Positions 38,674-48,325 are shown, numbered from the stretch's first letter. The stretch: 64,000 nt of DNA from Flavobacterium geliluteum (GCF_017948595.1 NZ_JAGFBV010000002.1:1-64000); one strand, 5' to 3'. The notes: generated from the letters alone by a model not told the origin. A program made the numbers and translations.

Positions 38674-39780
38674 TTATTGTTTAGTTTGCTTTAAATTCAC
38701 AACACTAAAATATGCTTTTTTAGGCTGCATTTTGGCGTCAAACAATAAAGGGTAATTAGTTCTCCCTTTTATAGGCCAATCATTAAGCCACGATTGTTTA
38801 TCATCTACTCCCCAAAAGGTCACTCTGCTAATTTTATCTTTATGTTTTAGGAATAATTTAAAGATAGAGGCGTATCGGTCTGCCAGTTTGGTCTGAATAG
38901 AATCAGGAATTTTTTCTGCATACGGATTCATTTTGGCATTCCCTTCAAAATTTTGATTTACATCAGCACCTCTTAAATCCCAGGGATTTGGCAAAACCGT
39001 GATGTCTAATTCTGTAAAAGCTACTTTTAGACCCAGAGCCGAATAAGCCAGAATGCTTTCTTCGATTACTTCCAAAGATGGACGGTCTAACTTCCAATGT
39101 GCCTGAATACCAACACCATTAACTTTAGCGCCAGCTGCTTTTATTTTTTTTATTAATGTAATGGCACCTTCTCTTTTAGCAGGTTCTTCTATGTTATAAT
39201 CGTTATAATACAGCTGTACTTGAGGGTCTGCTTTTTCTGCCAATTTGAAAGCATCAGCCAGATAATTTTCACCCAGTACATTCAAAAAAATTGATTTTCT
39301 TAACGTTCCATCTTCGTTTAAAGCTTCGTTGACAACATCCCAAGAATTGATTCTGCCTTTGTACTTAGAAACTATCGTTGAGATATGATCTTTCATAAAA
39401 GCTTTCATCTCGGTACTATCTTTTATTTGCTCCATCCAAGGTGCCAATTGGCTGTGCCAGATCAAAGTATGACCGTGAATAAACATTTTATTTTTTTCGC
39501 CATAAGCCACAAATTTATCCGATAATGTAAAATCGTACTTATCTTTAGAAGGATGTATGTACATCGATTTCATGATATTCTCCGCTGTAATACTATTAAA
39601 CTCCTTGGTGATCAAAGAATCTGTTTTGACCTCTTTTTCTTCAATTTGACTGGCACTCAAAGCTGCTCCGATGTAAAAATCATCTTTGTAAGTATTTTTT
39701 AAAGAAACCTCTTCTTTAGAAGCGCAACTGTTTAAAATAAGAAGCGATAATAGCAATAAATAGTGGTTAAGTACTCTCAT
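38674..39780 (-). CDS. GH10 endo-beta-1,4-xylanase, surface lipoprotein
   Basis: This 368-residue single-domain GH10 has acid/base Glu152 in WDVVNEAL and nucleophile Glu257 in AFTELDI. HGHTLIWHSQLAPW and GVGIQAHW are also typical. The N-terminus has a lipobox-like LNSC with Cys19, followed by ASKEE. A K-(D/E)2 run just after the cysteine resembles the lipoprotein export signal of Flavobacteriia, so it is probably displayed on the cell surface. There it would make oligosaccharides for SusCD. It ends the GH67-SDR-UxuA unit, 129 bp after uxuA, and may have its own promoter. Confidence 0.96.
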   Translation of the reverse strand: MRVLNHYLLLLSLLILNSCASKEEVSLKNTYKDDFYIGAALSASQIEEKEVKTDSLITKEFNSITAENIMKSMYIHPSKDKYDFTLSDKFVAYGEKNKMFIHGHTLIWHSQLAPWMEQIKDSTEMKAFMKDHISTIVSKYKGRINSWDVVNEALNEDGTLRKSIFLNVLGENYLADAFKLAEKADPQVQLYYNDYNIEEPAKREGAITLIKKIKAAGAKVNGVGIQAHWKLDRPSLEVIEESILAYSALGLKVAFTELDITVLPNPWDLRGADVNQNFEGNAKMNPYAEKIPDSIQTKLADRYASIFKLFLKHKDKISRVTFWGVDDKQSWLNDWPIKGRTNYPLLFDAKMQPKKAYFSVVNLKQTKQ

Positions 39781-39909
39781 TTTTATGGTTTTTTGTTAGG
39801 TTAAAATTTATTTGGAGGCAACTTAGAAATTAAACAATAATGTCGGCGTCAATCATATTCACAAACAATTGTAAATATTTGGCAAACTGTAATGTTTTTT
39901 TTTGAAAAT

Positions 39910-41082
39910 CTACTGAGCTAACTTGTAAACAATACCCATTTCGAGGCCTCTAAGTTCTGCCAGTCCTTTGAGTCTTCCTACCAAAGAATAGCCGGGATAT
40001 TGATCCTCTCCTTCCTCAATGCTATGCAAAAAACCGTGATCAGGACGCATTGGCAAACTCACATTTCGCTGGTTCATCATCAACACTATTTTTTCGACAA
40101 TCGCAGCCATTTTGGCGTCTCCATTTAAGTGTTCTGATTCTCTAAAAACATTTTCATTCTCTCTTATCGTATTTCTTAGATGCAAAAAATGAATGCGATC
40201 TCCATAATCGTCAATAATTTTTTCCAGATTGTTTTTGGGGTTTGCACCCAAAGAACCGGTGCAATAACACAATCCGTTGGCGTTTAAAGGTACAGCCTCA
40301 AAAATCGATTTGATATCATTTTCAGTCGACACAATTCGGGGCAAACCTAAAACTGAAAATGGCGGATCATCTGGATGAATGGCTAATTTTACCTGATACT
40401 TTTCTGCAATAGGAGCTACTTCTGATAAAAAGTAAATCAGATTTTTTCTTAATCTTTCATTATCAATATCAGCGTAATTATCTAGTAAAGTAAGGATTTG
40501 TTCTGTTGTGAAATTAATTTTACTTCCCGGCAATCCCAACAATACATTTTTAAAAAGTACTGCTTTTTCTTCTTCAGAAAGTTTACTGCCAAACTGTAAT
40601 GCATTATTTTTGTCTGTTTCAGAATAATCTGTCTCCGCATTGGGTCTTTTTAAAAGATACAAATCAAAATAAGTAAAAGCATCTTTATTGTACAACAGCG
40701 CTTTACTTCCGTCTTGATTGATAAAACTGTGATCGGTACGAACCCAGTCTAAAATAGGCATAAAGTTATACGTAATAGTTTTGATGCCACAATCTGCAAG
40801 GTTTTTGATACTAATTTTATAGTTCTCGATGTATTGCAAATAATTACCTGACGCTCTTTTTATTTCTTCATGAACAGGCAGACTTTCTACCACCACCCAT
40901 TGCATTCCGGCATTTTTTATTATTTGCTGCCTTTCTATAATGTCTTCAACTCTCCAAACTTCTCCAACAGGAATTTGGTGCAAAGCGGTTACAATTCCGG
41001 TTGCTCCGGCTTGCTTAATATCTAATAAACTAACTTTGTCTTGTGGACCAAACCAGCGCATGGTTTGCTGCATTTTTATCAT
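39910..41082 (-). CDS. uxuA: Mannonate dehydratase
   Basis: The 390-residue protein matches UxuA along its length. It has MRWFGPQDKVSLLDIKQAGATGIVTALH at the start, LAIHPDDPPFSVLGLPRIVS in the middle and the metal-binding MRPDHGFLHSIEEGEDQYPGYSLVGR near the end. It removes water from D-mannonate to give 2-keto-3-deoxygluconate. It handles the glucuronic acid released by GH67 and GH115. The gene follows the SDR by 18 bp. Met1 and Met4 are both possible starts. Confidence 0.97.
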   Translation of the reverse strand: MIKMQQTMRWFGPQDKVSLLDIKQAGATGIVTALHQIPVGEVWRVEDIIERQQIIKNAGMQWVVVESLPVHEEIKRASGNYLQYIENYKISIKNLADCGIKTITYNFMPILDWVRTDHSFINQDGSKALLYNKDAFTYFDLYLLKRPNAETDYSETDKNNALQFGSKLSEEEKAVLFKNVLLGLPGSKINFTTEQILTLLDNYADIDNERLRKNLIYFLSEVAPIAEKYQVKLAIHPDDPPFSVLGLPRIVSTENDIKSIFEAVPLNANGLCYCTGSLGANPKNNLEKIIDDYGDRIHFLHLRNTIRENENVFRESEHLNGDAKMAAIVEKIVLMMNQRNVSLPMRPDHGFLHSIEEGEDQYPGYSLVGRLKGLAELRGLEMGIVYKLAQ

Positions 41083-41100
41083 GGTATGTCTGTATTATAA

Positions 41101-41841
41101 TTAAAAACCAATACTGTTACCACCGTCTACAGGCAGTACAGTTCCAGTTGTAAATTTCGATTCGTTTGATGCAAAATAAAAAACAGCATCTGCAATATCA
41201 GATGGTTCTCCTAAGATTCCCATTGGCGTTCTGCCCAGCACTTTATTTTTTCTTTCGGGATCATTATCTAAAGCTTTCGCCGACATTTTGGTTTTGATAA
41301 AACCAGGTGCAACACAATTGACACGAATACCAAAAGGAGCCAATTCTACCGCCATTGCTCTTGTCATCGATTCGATCGCACCTTTGCTGGCCGAATAAGC
41401 AATGACTTTGGGAATACCATATTGCGATGCCATCGAACTGATATTAATAATGTTTCCTCCCTTATTTTCTTTCATGTTTTTTACAACGGCTTTACTCACT
41501 GCAAAAACACTTAAAAGGTTGGTATGAATTATCGATAAAAAATCTTCATCGGTGACATCCAGAAACTCTTTTTTGAGATTGATCCCTGCATTATTTACCA
41601 AAATATCAATCGGCGTATTTTTAGTCAATTTCTCAATCATGGCAGGGATTCCCGCTATATCATTCAGATCAAATAAAACCGGAATTGCATTTTTGCCTAT
41701 TTCTTGACAAGCTTCTTCTGTTTTTTCTTTTGATCTTCCGATTACGTAAGTTGTTATGCCGTTATCACATAATTTTTTTGCTGTTGCAAAACCCAAACCT
41801 GAATTTCCTCCGGTTACAATTGCTGTTTTTTTTATGCTCAT
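41101..41841 (-). CDS. SDR-family oxidoreductase, probable fructuronate reductase (mannonate oxidoreductase)
   Basis: This classical short-chain dehydrogenase of 246 residues has the cofactor motif TGGNSGLG (10-17), NNAG (83-86), catalytic Ser135, Tyr149 and Lys153 in YSASK, and the usual PVDGGNSIGF ending. Its place between GH67 and uxuA makes NAD(P)H-dependent reduction of D-fructuronate to D-mannonate the natural assignment, replacing the long-chain UxuB enzyme. Relatives annotated as gluconate 5-dehydrogenase or KduD cannot be excluded from the sequence alone. Confidence 0.85.
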   Translation of the reverse strand: MSIKKTAIVTGGNSGLGFATAKKLCDNGITTYVIGRSKEKTEEACQEIGKNAIPVLFDLNDIAGIPAMIEKLTKNTPIDILVNNAGINLKKEFLDVTDEDFLSIIHTNLLSVFAVSKAVVKNMKENKGGNIINISSMASQYGIPKVIAYSASKGAIESMTRAMAVELAPFGIRVNCVAPGFIKTKMSAKALDNDPERKNKVLGRTPMGILGEPSDIADAVFYFASNESKFTTGTVLPVDGGNSIGF

Positions 41842-41858
41842 ATTTTTTAATTTGAATA

Positions 41859-44024
41859 TTAATTTCCAGGTGCAAAAGGAAATTTTAAGGATTGAAAATA
41901 CTCTAAAGTTTGTGTGGGTTTCTCTACTCCGGCGGGTAATTCTTTACCCGAATACTGTTGAAAATAAAGCAAACATGCATCTCGCCACCATTTTGCTTCT
42001 TTATATTGAATTTCTAATAACATTTGTACCTCCTTAAAACGTTCGCCATCTACATACTTTTCAGTTTTATTCCAAATGTTTTGCATTTCTTTTACCTGAT
42101 CTACACCTTCTTGATATTTCAACGATAAACCGTTCCAAAGTGTCTGTCCATTTTTAAGTTTATAATCCCAGGAGACATGATGAAACCACAATAAATCTTT
42201 TTCAGGACAAGTTGCCACGTTATCAAAAAGTTTCTCAATTTCCGGTGTGTATTGCGAGGTTGCATTCGTGCCAGTTTTTGATCTGTCGAAACCTATTCCG
42301 TTTTTATCTGCTTTGTGATAATAAACGGGATTCCATTCTGGTCTTGATAAATTGGCCACCCAAGGCCCCGGTCCATAATGATGCCCTGTATCCATGATAT
42401 GATGCAAACCTAAAGGCGTCATATAATTTACAACCGTCTCACGCGATTTTATCATCATTTCCTTTACTGGTTTGATAAAATTTTCATCATTGGAAAAAGT
42501 ACATTTCAGCCATTCATCAGCAATTGTTTCTGAATCTAAATACGGATTCCATGCTAATCTGCCAAAGCCATACCAATTTGCCTGCGCAAAAGGATGTCCG
42601 GTCCAGTTGAGATCGTTTCCAATGTTTGAAACTCCGGCAATTCCGGTAAATTTAGCATTATACAAAGAACCATCAACTACTTTGGCAACCGTAGAACCTT
42701 TCCCTTTTTGATAGGTATCCGAATCTAAAACTTCTTTAAATAATTGCGGGAGATAAACCAAATGAGTGCTAAAACCGAGATACTCCTGCGTAATCTGAAA
42801 CTCCATCATAATAGGCGTTTTTTGCATTGCGCCAAACAAGGGGTGAAAAGGTTCTCTTGGCTGAAAATCAATCGCACCATTTTTGACTTGAACAATCACG
42901 TTATCTCTAAACTTACCGTCATAAGGCTGAAATTCGGCGTAAGCCTGTTTTGCTCTATCATTTGCATCGTGTTCTGAATAGACAAAAGCCCTCCACATAA
43001 TCACACCCCCAAAAGGAGCGACAGCATCTGCCAGCATATTGGCACCATCAACATGATTTCTGCCATAATTTTGTGGTCCTGGCTGACCTTCTGAATTTGC
43101 TTTTACCAAAAATCCGCCAAAATCGGGAATTATTTTGTAGATTTTTTTCGCTTTATCTTTCCACCAATTTGCAACAGCGGTGTCTTTTGGGTCAGCCGTT
43201 TTTAAACCACCTATTTCAACCGGAGCCGAAAAACGGGCAGTCAGATACACTTTTATTCCGTAAGGTCTAAAAACATTAGCCAACGCCTCCACTTTTTCCA
43301 AATATTGAGGTGTAAGAATCAAAGCATTTGCATTTACATTGGTCAAAACGGTTCCGTTAATACCTATTGAAGCGTTTGCTCTGGCATAATCTATATACCT
43401 TTGATCAATAAAATCGGGTAATTTTTGCCAATTCCAGAGAGAAAATCCCGCATAGCCACGTTCTATAGTTCGATCTAAATTATCCCAATGATTTAAGATG
43501 CGGAGATTTATTTTTGGAGACTCAGTAATCTCCAGATTTTTGATGGATTTATTTGTCTGAATCCTTCGTAAAAAACTGTAAACTCCGTATAAAACACCTA
43601 CATCATTTTTTCCTGTAATTACAATATGTTTTGCGTTATTTACGGTAACCGATTTAATTACAAAACCTTCCTCATTTATTTGAGTTATATCAGATGCTAC
43701 TACTTTTTGAAGTTCAGGGTTTAAAGCAGACTGAGCTCCCACAACCAGAGTATTTTGACCTTCTAACTTAGATTTTACTTCTAATTTTTTTTCCAGCATA
43801 CTGTTCAGGCCTAATTCTAATTCTTTCACAGCAATTTTAGAAGTTTCAGAATTTCCTAAACCAACGATTCCTGTAATGGATGTAGTATATTCTGAACGGA
43901 TTTTGGAGTTGGTTATCTTATCATACTGAAGCCATAACTTATAATCCTTCTGAGCCCATGAAGAACATGAAATTATAAAAAGCACTATTACAAATGCTAA
44001 CAAAGTCTTTTTTGTGTGCCTCAT
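41859..44024 (-). CDS. GH67 alpha-glucuronidase
   Basis: The 721-residue protein has all three GH67 domains. Acid Glu312 is in KANSEGQPGP. The paired bases are Asp386 in KNGAIDFQPREPFHP and Glu414 in FQITQEYLG, with the 74 and 28 residue spacings expected from characterised enzymes. The conserved LRILNHWDNLDRTIERGYAG is also present. The signal region ends FIISCSSWAQ: IISC could be a lipobox at Cys20, or cleavage may follow SWAQ. It removes (4-O-methyl)glucuronic acid from the non-reducing end of xylo-oligosaccharides, most likely in the periplasm. First gene of its operon, under operator site D. Confidence 0.96.
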   Translation of the reverse strand: MRHTKKTLLAFVIVLFIISCSSWAQKDYKLWLQYDKITNSKIRSEYTTSITGIVGLGNSETSKIAVKELELGLNSMLEKKLEVKSKLEGQNTLVVGAQSALNPELQKVVASDITQINEEGFVIKSVTVNNAKHIVITGKNDVGVLYGVYSFLRRIQTNKSIKNLEITESPKINLRILNHWDNLDRTIERGYAGFSLWNWQKLPDFIDQRYIDYARANASIGINGTVLTNVNANALILTPQYLEKVEALANVFRPYGIKVYLTARFSAPVEIGGLKTADPKDTAVANWWKDKAKKIYKIIPDFGGFLVKANSEGQPGPQNYGRNHVDGANMLADAVAPFGGVIMWRAFVYSEHDANDRAKQAYAEFQPYDGKFRDNVIVQVKNGAIDFQPREPFHPLFGAMQKTPIMMEFQITQEYLGFSTHLVYLPQLFKEVLDSDTYQKGKGSTVAKVVDGSLYNAKFTGIAGVSNIGNDLNWTGHPFAQANWYGFGRLAWNPYLDSETIADEWLKCTFSNDENFIKPVKEMMIKSRETVVNYMTPLGLHHIMDTGHHYGPGPWVANLSRPEWNPVYYHKADKNGIGFDRSKTGTNATSQYTPEIEKLFDNVATCPEKDLLWFHHVSWDYKLKNGQTLWNGLSLKYQEGVDQVKEMQNIWNKTEKYVDGERFKEVQMLLEIQYKEAKWWRDACLLYFQQYSGKELPAGVEKPTQTLEYFQSLKFPFAPGN

Positions 44025-44140
44025 TATCTTAATTATTTTTTTATTTTGATTTACATCTAATTCGTTAATTCATACTTAAAACCGTGCTATTGGCAAAAAA
44101 ATACTTAAAAAAGTATGGCATTAAAAAAAATACAACATTT

Positions 44141-44152
44141 GCAATCGGTTGT
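44141..44152. promoter_or_regulatory. LacI-type operator, site D (GH67 operon)
   Basis: GCAATCGGTTGT is the common 12-mer with one change at the first base. It lies 117 bases upstream of the GH67 start. On the minus strand the operator TTG is followed after 18 bases by TAATGCCA. A better -33/-7 pair (TTG, 17 bases, TACTTTTT) begins just inside it. The rest of the 307-bp gap holds only the regulator's terminator. Confidence 0.68.
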
Positions 44153-44266
44153 GTAAAAATATAAAAAAAACGTAATAAAAAAATAAAAACTTAAAAATTT
44201 AACTAGAGTAATGTTGTCAACTAGCATTTCAGTAGTTGCAATCAGATTGAATACGTTTTAATTTTC

Positions 44267-44313
44267 ATCAAAAAGCCTATTAATACCTATGAAAGTATAA
44301 CAGGCTTTTTGAT
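44267..44313 (-). terminator. Terminator of the LacI-family gene
   Basis: A perfect 12-bp stem (ATCAAAAAGCCT with AGGCTTTTTGAT) lies 19 bases beyond the regulator stop, with a T-rich descending arm on the minus strand. The 23-base loop has weak further pairing. Confidence 0.75.
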
Positions 44314-44331
44314 TTAAATCTAAAATATAAT

Positions 44332-45363
44332 TTAAATTTTCTTTGAAGACTCACGTACTAAAACCTGCGTGTTTAAAAAAGTAATTTCTTTGGCTTCTTC
44401 CTCTTTAACAGATTTTAAATTTTTAAAAATCAGCTCTGCAGCTGCTTTCCCCATCTTTTCAGCGGGATGCGTTATAGTAGAAATATTTGGTTCGATTATT
44501 TCTGAAATGGGATCATTATTAAACCCAATTACCGCAAACTGGTCCGGCACTTTGATACCTCTTTTTTTTGCAGTCTGAACAGCGCTTACTGCAAGAATAT
44601 CTCCAGGAGCAAAAAGACCATCCGGAGGTAATTTTAAATCAAATAAGTGATTACTGGCTTTGACTCCCTCTTCATAAGTCATTTCTTTTAGGCTGATAAT
44701 TAAATCATTTTCTACCGGCAAATCGTGTTCTAACAAAGCATCCGTATACCCTCTTTTTCGCTCATTATAAAGAGTCCCAAATTCTGATCCCGCGGTTAAG
44801 TGCGCAATTCTCTTGCATCCTTGCTCGATAAGATGCTTTGTTGCTTTATAACCCGCCAAATAATTATTGATCACTACTCGAAAAGTATCATAATCTCTCG
44901 GAACCCTGTCCACAAAAACCAGCGGAATATTATTATTGGAGAATTGTCTAAAATGAGAAGTATCTTTGGTTTCCATTGCAAGAGAACAAATCACCCCGCT
45001 GACACGATTACTGTATAATGATTTCGCCAAATCTACCTCCATCTCGTACGAGTCATGCGATTGCATAATAATAACCGAATACTCTGATTTTCTGGCAGTA
45101 ATTTCGATACCGCTAATTAAAGAGGATAAAAAAGGCTGCGTAATTGTGGGAATTAAAATTCCAATCGTTTTAGATTGATTACCACGCAGTCCTGCCGCCA
45201 AAGTATTTGGAACAAACCCCATTTCTTTAGCAGTCTGTTTTACCTTTTTTATGGTTTGCTCACTGATAGTATGGTGATCTTTTAAAGCTCTCGAAATTGT
45301 TGAGGTAGCAAGATTCAGTCTCTCCGCAATATCATAAATCGTTACATGTCTGTGTTCTTCCAT
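44332..45363 (-). CDS. LacI-family transcriptional regulator, candidate master regulator of the xylan locus
   Basis: The N-terminal LacI helix-turn-helix is VTIYDIAERLNLATSTISRAL. A hinge helix (FVPNTLAAGLRGNQSKTIG) and a periplasmic-binding-protein-like effector domain (about 65-340) follow. At 343 residues it has the normal length. The minor-groove leucine of the hinge (LAAGLR) suits CG-centred operators. It lies inside the locus, divergent from the GH3 gene, and CG-centred 12-mers occur ahead of four transcription units around it. It probably represses them until a xylan-derived sugar binds. The inducer is unknown: xylose, xylobiose or a uronate are candidates. Confidence 0.92.
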   Translation of the reverse strand: MEEHRHVTIYDIAERLNLATSTISRALKDHHTISEQTIKKVKQTAKEMGFVPNTLAAGLRGNQSKTIGILIPTITQPFLSSLISGIEITARKSEYSVIIMQSHDSYEMEVDLAKSLYSNRVSGVICSLAMETKDTSHFRQFSNNNIPLVFVDRVPRDYDTFRVVINNYLAGYKATKHLIEQGCKRIAHLTAGSEFGTLYNERKRGYTDALLEHDLPVENDLIISLKEMTYEEGVKASNHLFDLKLPPDGLFAPGDILAVSAVQTAKKRGIKVPDQFAVIGFNNDPISEIIEPNISTITHPAEKMGKAAAELIFKNLKSVKEEEAKEITFLNTQVLVRESSKKI

Positions 45364-45532
45364 TAATTATTGTACTAAAAAGTAAAAGTAATTATTTTAA
45401 TGATATAACAATCCATTCTCTGTCAATTTAGCATATTCTAAATCTCCAAATGATTTTAATAACAAATTATGATTATTTCGTATGATACTCAAAACATAAT
45501 TTTTTTATTTTGAAAAAAAGCTATTTCTTTAC

Positions 45533-45569
45533 ACAATCGGTTGTTTGAAAGCTAAAGTAAATAATTTAT
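45533..45569 (+). promoter_or_regulatory. LacI-type operator, site E, with GH3 promoter
   Basis: An exact ACAATCGGTTGT copy occupies 45533-45544. Its TTG at 45541-45543 is followed after 18 bases by TAATTTAT at 45562-45569, the same operator/-33 overlap and spacing as at susC. The GH3 ATG is at 45607. The site is also in the divergent upstream region of the LacI gene (start 45363), so autoregulation is possible. Confidence 0.65.
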
Positions 45570-45606
45570 AACCATACATTGTTTAATCTCAAAAAACATA
45601 AAGCTT

Positions 45607-48234
45607 ATGAAATCACAAAAATTCAAATATCTAGTACTGCTATTGACCACGTGTTGTTGCTTCGGGCAGGAAAATCAGGGAAAATTTTTATTTCAAGATA
45701 CTAATTTAACTTTTGAAGAACGAGTAGACGATCTCGTAAGCCGATTAACATTAGAAGAAAAAGTATCACAAATGCTCAATTCATCCCCAGCGATCCCAAG
45801 GCTGGGAATTATAGCTTATGACTGGTGGAACGAAACATTGCACGGTGTAGCAAGAACTCCTTTCAAAACCACGGTTTATCCGCAGGCAATAGCTATGGCA
45901 GCAACATTCGACAAAAATTCACTTTACAAAATGGCAGATTATTCGGCACTGGAAGGAAGAGCGATTTACAATAAAGCCGTAGAATCCAACAGAACCAACG
46001 AGCGTTATATGGGGCTTACTTATTGGACACCAAATATTAATATTTTTCGCGATCCGCGTTGGGGTCGCGGACAGGAAACTTATGGTGAAGATCCTTATTT
46101 AACGGGTACATTAGGAGATTATTTTGTTAGAGGTCTGCAAGGAGATGATCCTAAATATTTGAAAGCTGCTGCATGTGCAAAACATTATGCCGTACACAGC
46201 GGACCTGAGTCTTTGCGTCATACTTTTGATGTTGATGTTACACCTTACGAACTCTGGGATACCTATCTTCCCGCTTTTAAAAAATTAATAACCGAGTCGA
46301 ATGTGGCAGGGGTTATGTGTGCTTATAATGCTTTTAAAACGCAGCCCTGTTGTGCCAGTGATATGCTGATGACAGATATTCTTCGTAACCAATGGAAATT
46401 TGAAGGTTATGTAACCTCAGACTGCTGGGCAATTGACGATTTTTTTAAGAATCATAAAACACATCCCGATGCTGAATCGGCTGCTGCCGATGCCGTTTTT
46501 CACGGTACTGACATTGATTGTGGTACAGATGCTTACAAAGCTTTGGTTCAGGCTGTAAAAAACGGAAAAATTAGTGAGAAACAGATAGATATTTCTGTAA
46601 AAAGACTTTTTATGATACGTTTCAGATTAGGAATGTTTGATCCGGTAGCAATGGTAAAATATGCTCAGACGCCATCTTCGGTTCTGGAAAGTCAGGAGCA
46701 TCAACAGCACGCCTTAAAGATGGCCAGACAATCTATGGTCTTACTTAGAAATGAAAAAAATATTCTGCCTCTGAATAAAAACTTAAAAAAAATTGTTGTT
46801 CTTGGTCCAAATGCAGATAATTCAATTTCTATTTTAGGAAATTACAACGGAACCCCGAGTAAACTAACTACTGTTTTACAAGGTATTAAAGAAAAAATAG
46901 GTACAAACACAGAGATTGTTTACGAGAAAGCAATCAACTTTACCAACGATACTTTATTGGTATATCAAAACCTTAAAAATCAATATTCGTATGAAGAAAA
47001 ACAAGGCTTTAAAGCCGAATATTATGATAATGTAAACTTATCCGGAAATCCCGTGATGACAAGAACTGAACCCGAAATAAATCACTTTTGGCAGGAAGGC
47101 GAAGCTGTTGTACAAAACATTAAAGCCAACCATTTTTCTGCCCGATACAGCACTAATTTTACCGCAGAGAGCGATGGCTCTATAACATTTGAACTCAGCG
47201 CAGACGATGGTTATCGTTTTTTAATTGATGGAAAAGAAGTGATAAACGCATGGACAAAAAACAGATGGGGAGAAAAAACATTTAAATTAATTACCAAAAA
47301 AAATACTGTCTACAAATTAGTTTTAGAATATTGGCAGGGAGAAGGAAAAGCAAATGTGTCATTAAATACTGGGAATTTTGAGAAAACTGACTTTATAAAA
47401 TTAGTAGACAAACATAAAGATGCCGATGCTTTTATTTACGTTGGCGGGATATCTCCGCAGCTTGAAGGTGAAGAAATGCCTGTTAACTTTCCCGGTTTTT
47501 CAGGTGGAGACCGCACCTCTATACTGCTTCCTGAGGTACAAACCCGATTGATGAAGGCACTAAAAACCTCAGGAAAACCAGTGATTTTTGTTATGATGAC
47601 CGGAAGTGCAATTGCCGTTCCCTGGGAAGCAGAAAATATTCCTGCCATAGTAAATGCATGGTACGGAGGTCAGGCGGCAGGAACCGCGGTCGCTGATGTT
47701 TTATTTGGAGATTATAATCCCGGGGGAAGACTGCCTGTAACTTTTTACGGCAGCGATTCAGATCTTTCTGCTTTTGTAGATTACAGTATGGAAAACAAAA
47801 CGTATCGCTACTTTAGAGGCCGTCCGCTTTTTGGTTTTGGATACGGGCTCAGTTATACTTCATTCAAATATGATCAATTGGATGTTTCTTCTAAAATAAA
47901 AAAGAATAACAGTCTTGCTGTGTCTGTAAGGATAACCAATACGGGCAAAACTGAAGGTGATGAAGTAGCCCAATTATATATAATCAATCAGGATTCGTCT
48001 GTAAAAGCACCACTAAAAAGTCTTAAAGGATTTGAAAGGCTTACTTTAAAACCCGGTGAAAGTAAAAAAATTAGGTTTACTCTTTCTTCCGAAGACCTTT
48101 CTTATGTTACCGCTCAAGGTGAACTTAAACAATTTGAAGGCAAAATTAAACTTGCAATCGGAGGCTCTCAACCTGATGAAAAAAACCAAACAAAAAGCAA
48201 TATTATTTCGAAAATCATTGAGATAGAAAAATAA
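45607..48234 (+). CDS. GH3 beta-xylosidase with PA14 insert and FnIII-like C-terminus
   Basis: The signal region ends near CCCFGQE. The GH3 N-terminal barrel opens YDWWNETLHGVAR and contains RDPRWGRGQETYGEDPYLTG and KHYAVHSGPE. The nucleophile is Asp272 in VTSDCWAI. A PA14 domain (about 465-600, FKAEYYDNVNLSG and DDGYRFLIDG) is inserted in the C-terminal alpha/beta sandwich. A fibronectin III-like domain follows at about 785-860. The total of 875 residues suits PA14-containing xylosidases. It removes xylose from xylo-oligosaccharide ends, probably in the periplasm. It is the only gene of the core locus on the plus strand. Confidence 0.94.
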   Translation: MKSQKFKYLVLLLTTCCCFGQENQGKFLFQDTNLTFEERVDDLVSRLTLEEKVSQMLNSSPAIPRLGIIAYDWWNETLHGVARTPFKTTVYPQAIAMAATFDKNSLYKMADYSALEGRAIYNKAVESNRTNERYMGLTYWTPNINIFRDPRWGRGQETYGEDPYLTGTLGDYFVRGLQGDDPKYLKAAACAKHYAVHSGPESLRHTFDVDVTPYELWDTYLPAFKKLITESNVAGVMCAYNAFKTQPCCASDMLMTDILRNQWKFEGYVTSDCWAIDDFFKNHKTHPDAESAAADAVFHGTDIDCGTDAYKALVQAVKNGKISEKQIDISVKRLFMIRFRLGMFDPVAMVKYAQTPSSVLESQEHQQHALKMARQSMVLLRNEKNILPLNKNLKKIVVLGPNADNSISILGNYNGTPSKLTTVLQGIKEKIGTNTEIVYEKAINFTNDTLLVYQNLKNQYSYEEKQGFKAEYYDNVNLSGNPVMTRTEPEINHFWQEGEAVVQNIKANHFSARYSTNFTAESDGSITFELSADDGYRFLIDGKEVINAWTKNRWGEKTFKLITKKNTVYKLVLEYWQGEGKANVSLNTGNFEKTDFIKLVDKHKDADAFIYVGGISPQLEGEEMPVNFPGFSGGDRTSILLPEVQTRLMKALKTSGKPVIFVMMTGSAIAVPWEAENIPAIVNAWYGGQAAGTAVADVLFGDYNPGGRLPVTFYGSDSDLSAFVDYSMENKTYRYFRGRPLFGFGYGLSYTSFKYDQLDVSSKIKKNNSLAVSVRITNTGKTEGDEVAQLYIINQDSSVKAPLKSLKGFERLTLKPGESKKIRFTLSSEDLSYVTAQGELKQFEGKIKLAIGGSQPDEKNQTKSNIISKIIEIEK

Positions 48235-48290
48235 AAACAGCAATCATTATCTCGACTTTAACAAGCTTATTTTTATAGCAATTACAATAA

Positions 48291-48325
48291 AAAATCCCAT
48301 AACATCATGCGAGTTATGGGATTTT
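48291..48325. terminator. Bidirectional terminator between GH3 and SIMPL genes
   Basis: A perfect 13-bp stem (AAAATCCCATAAC with GTTATGGGATTTT) has a nine-base loop and A/T flanks suitable for both converging transcripts. Confidence 0.9.

Noticed and set aside
39864..39873. ACAATTGT upstream of the GH10 gene as an operator
   Set aside because: It lacks the central four bases and so has the wrong spacing for the 12-mer.
44234..44250. GCAATCAGATTG near site D as another operator
   Set aside because: The right arm does not match TTGT and the centre is shifted.
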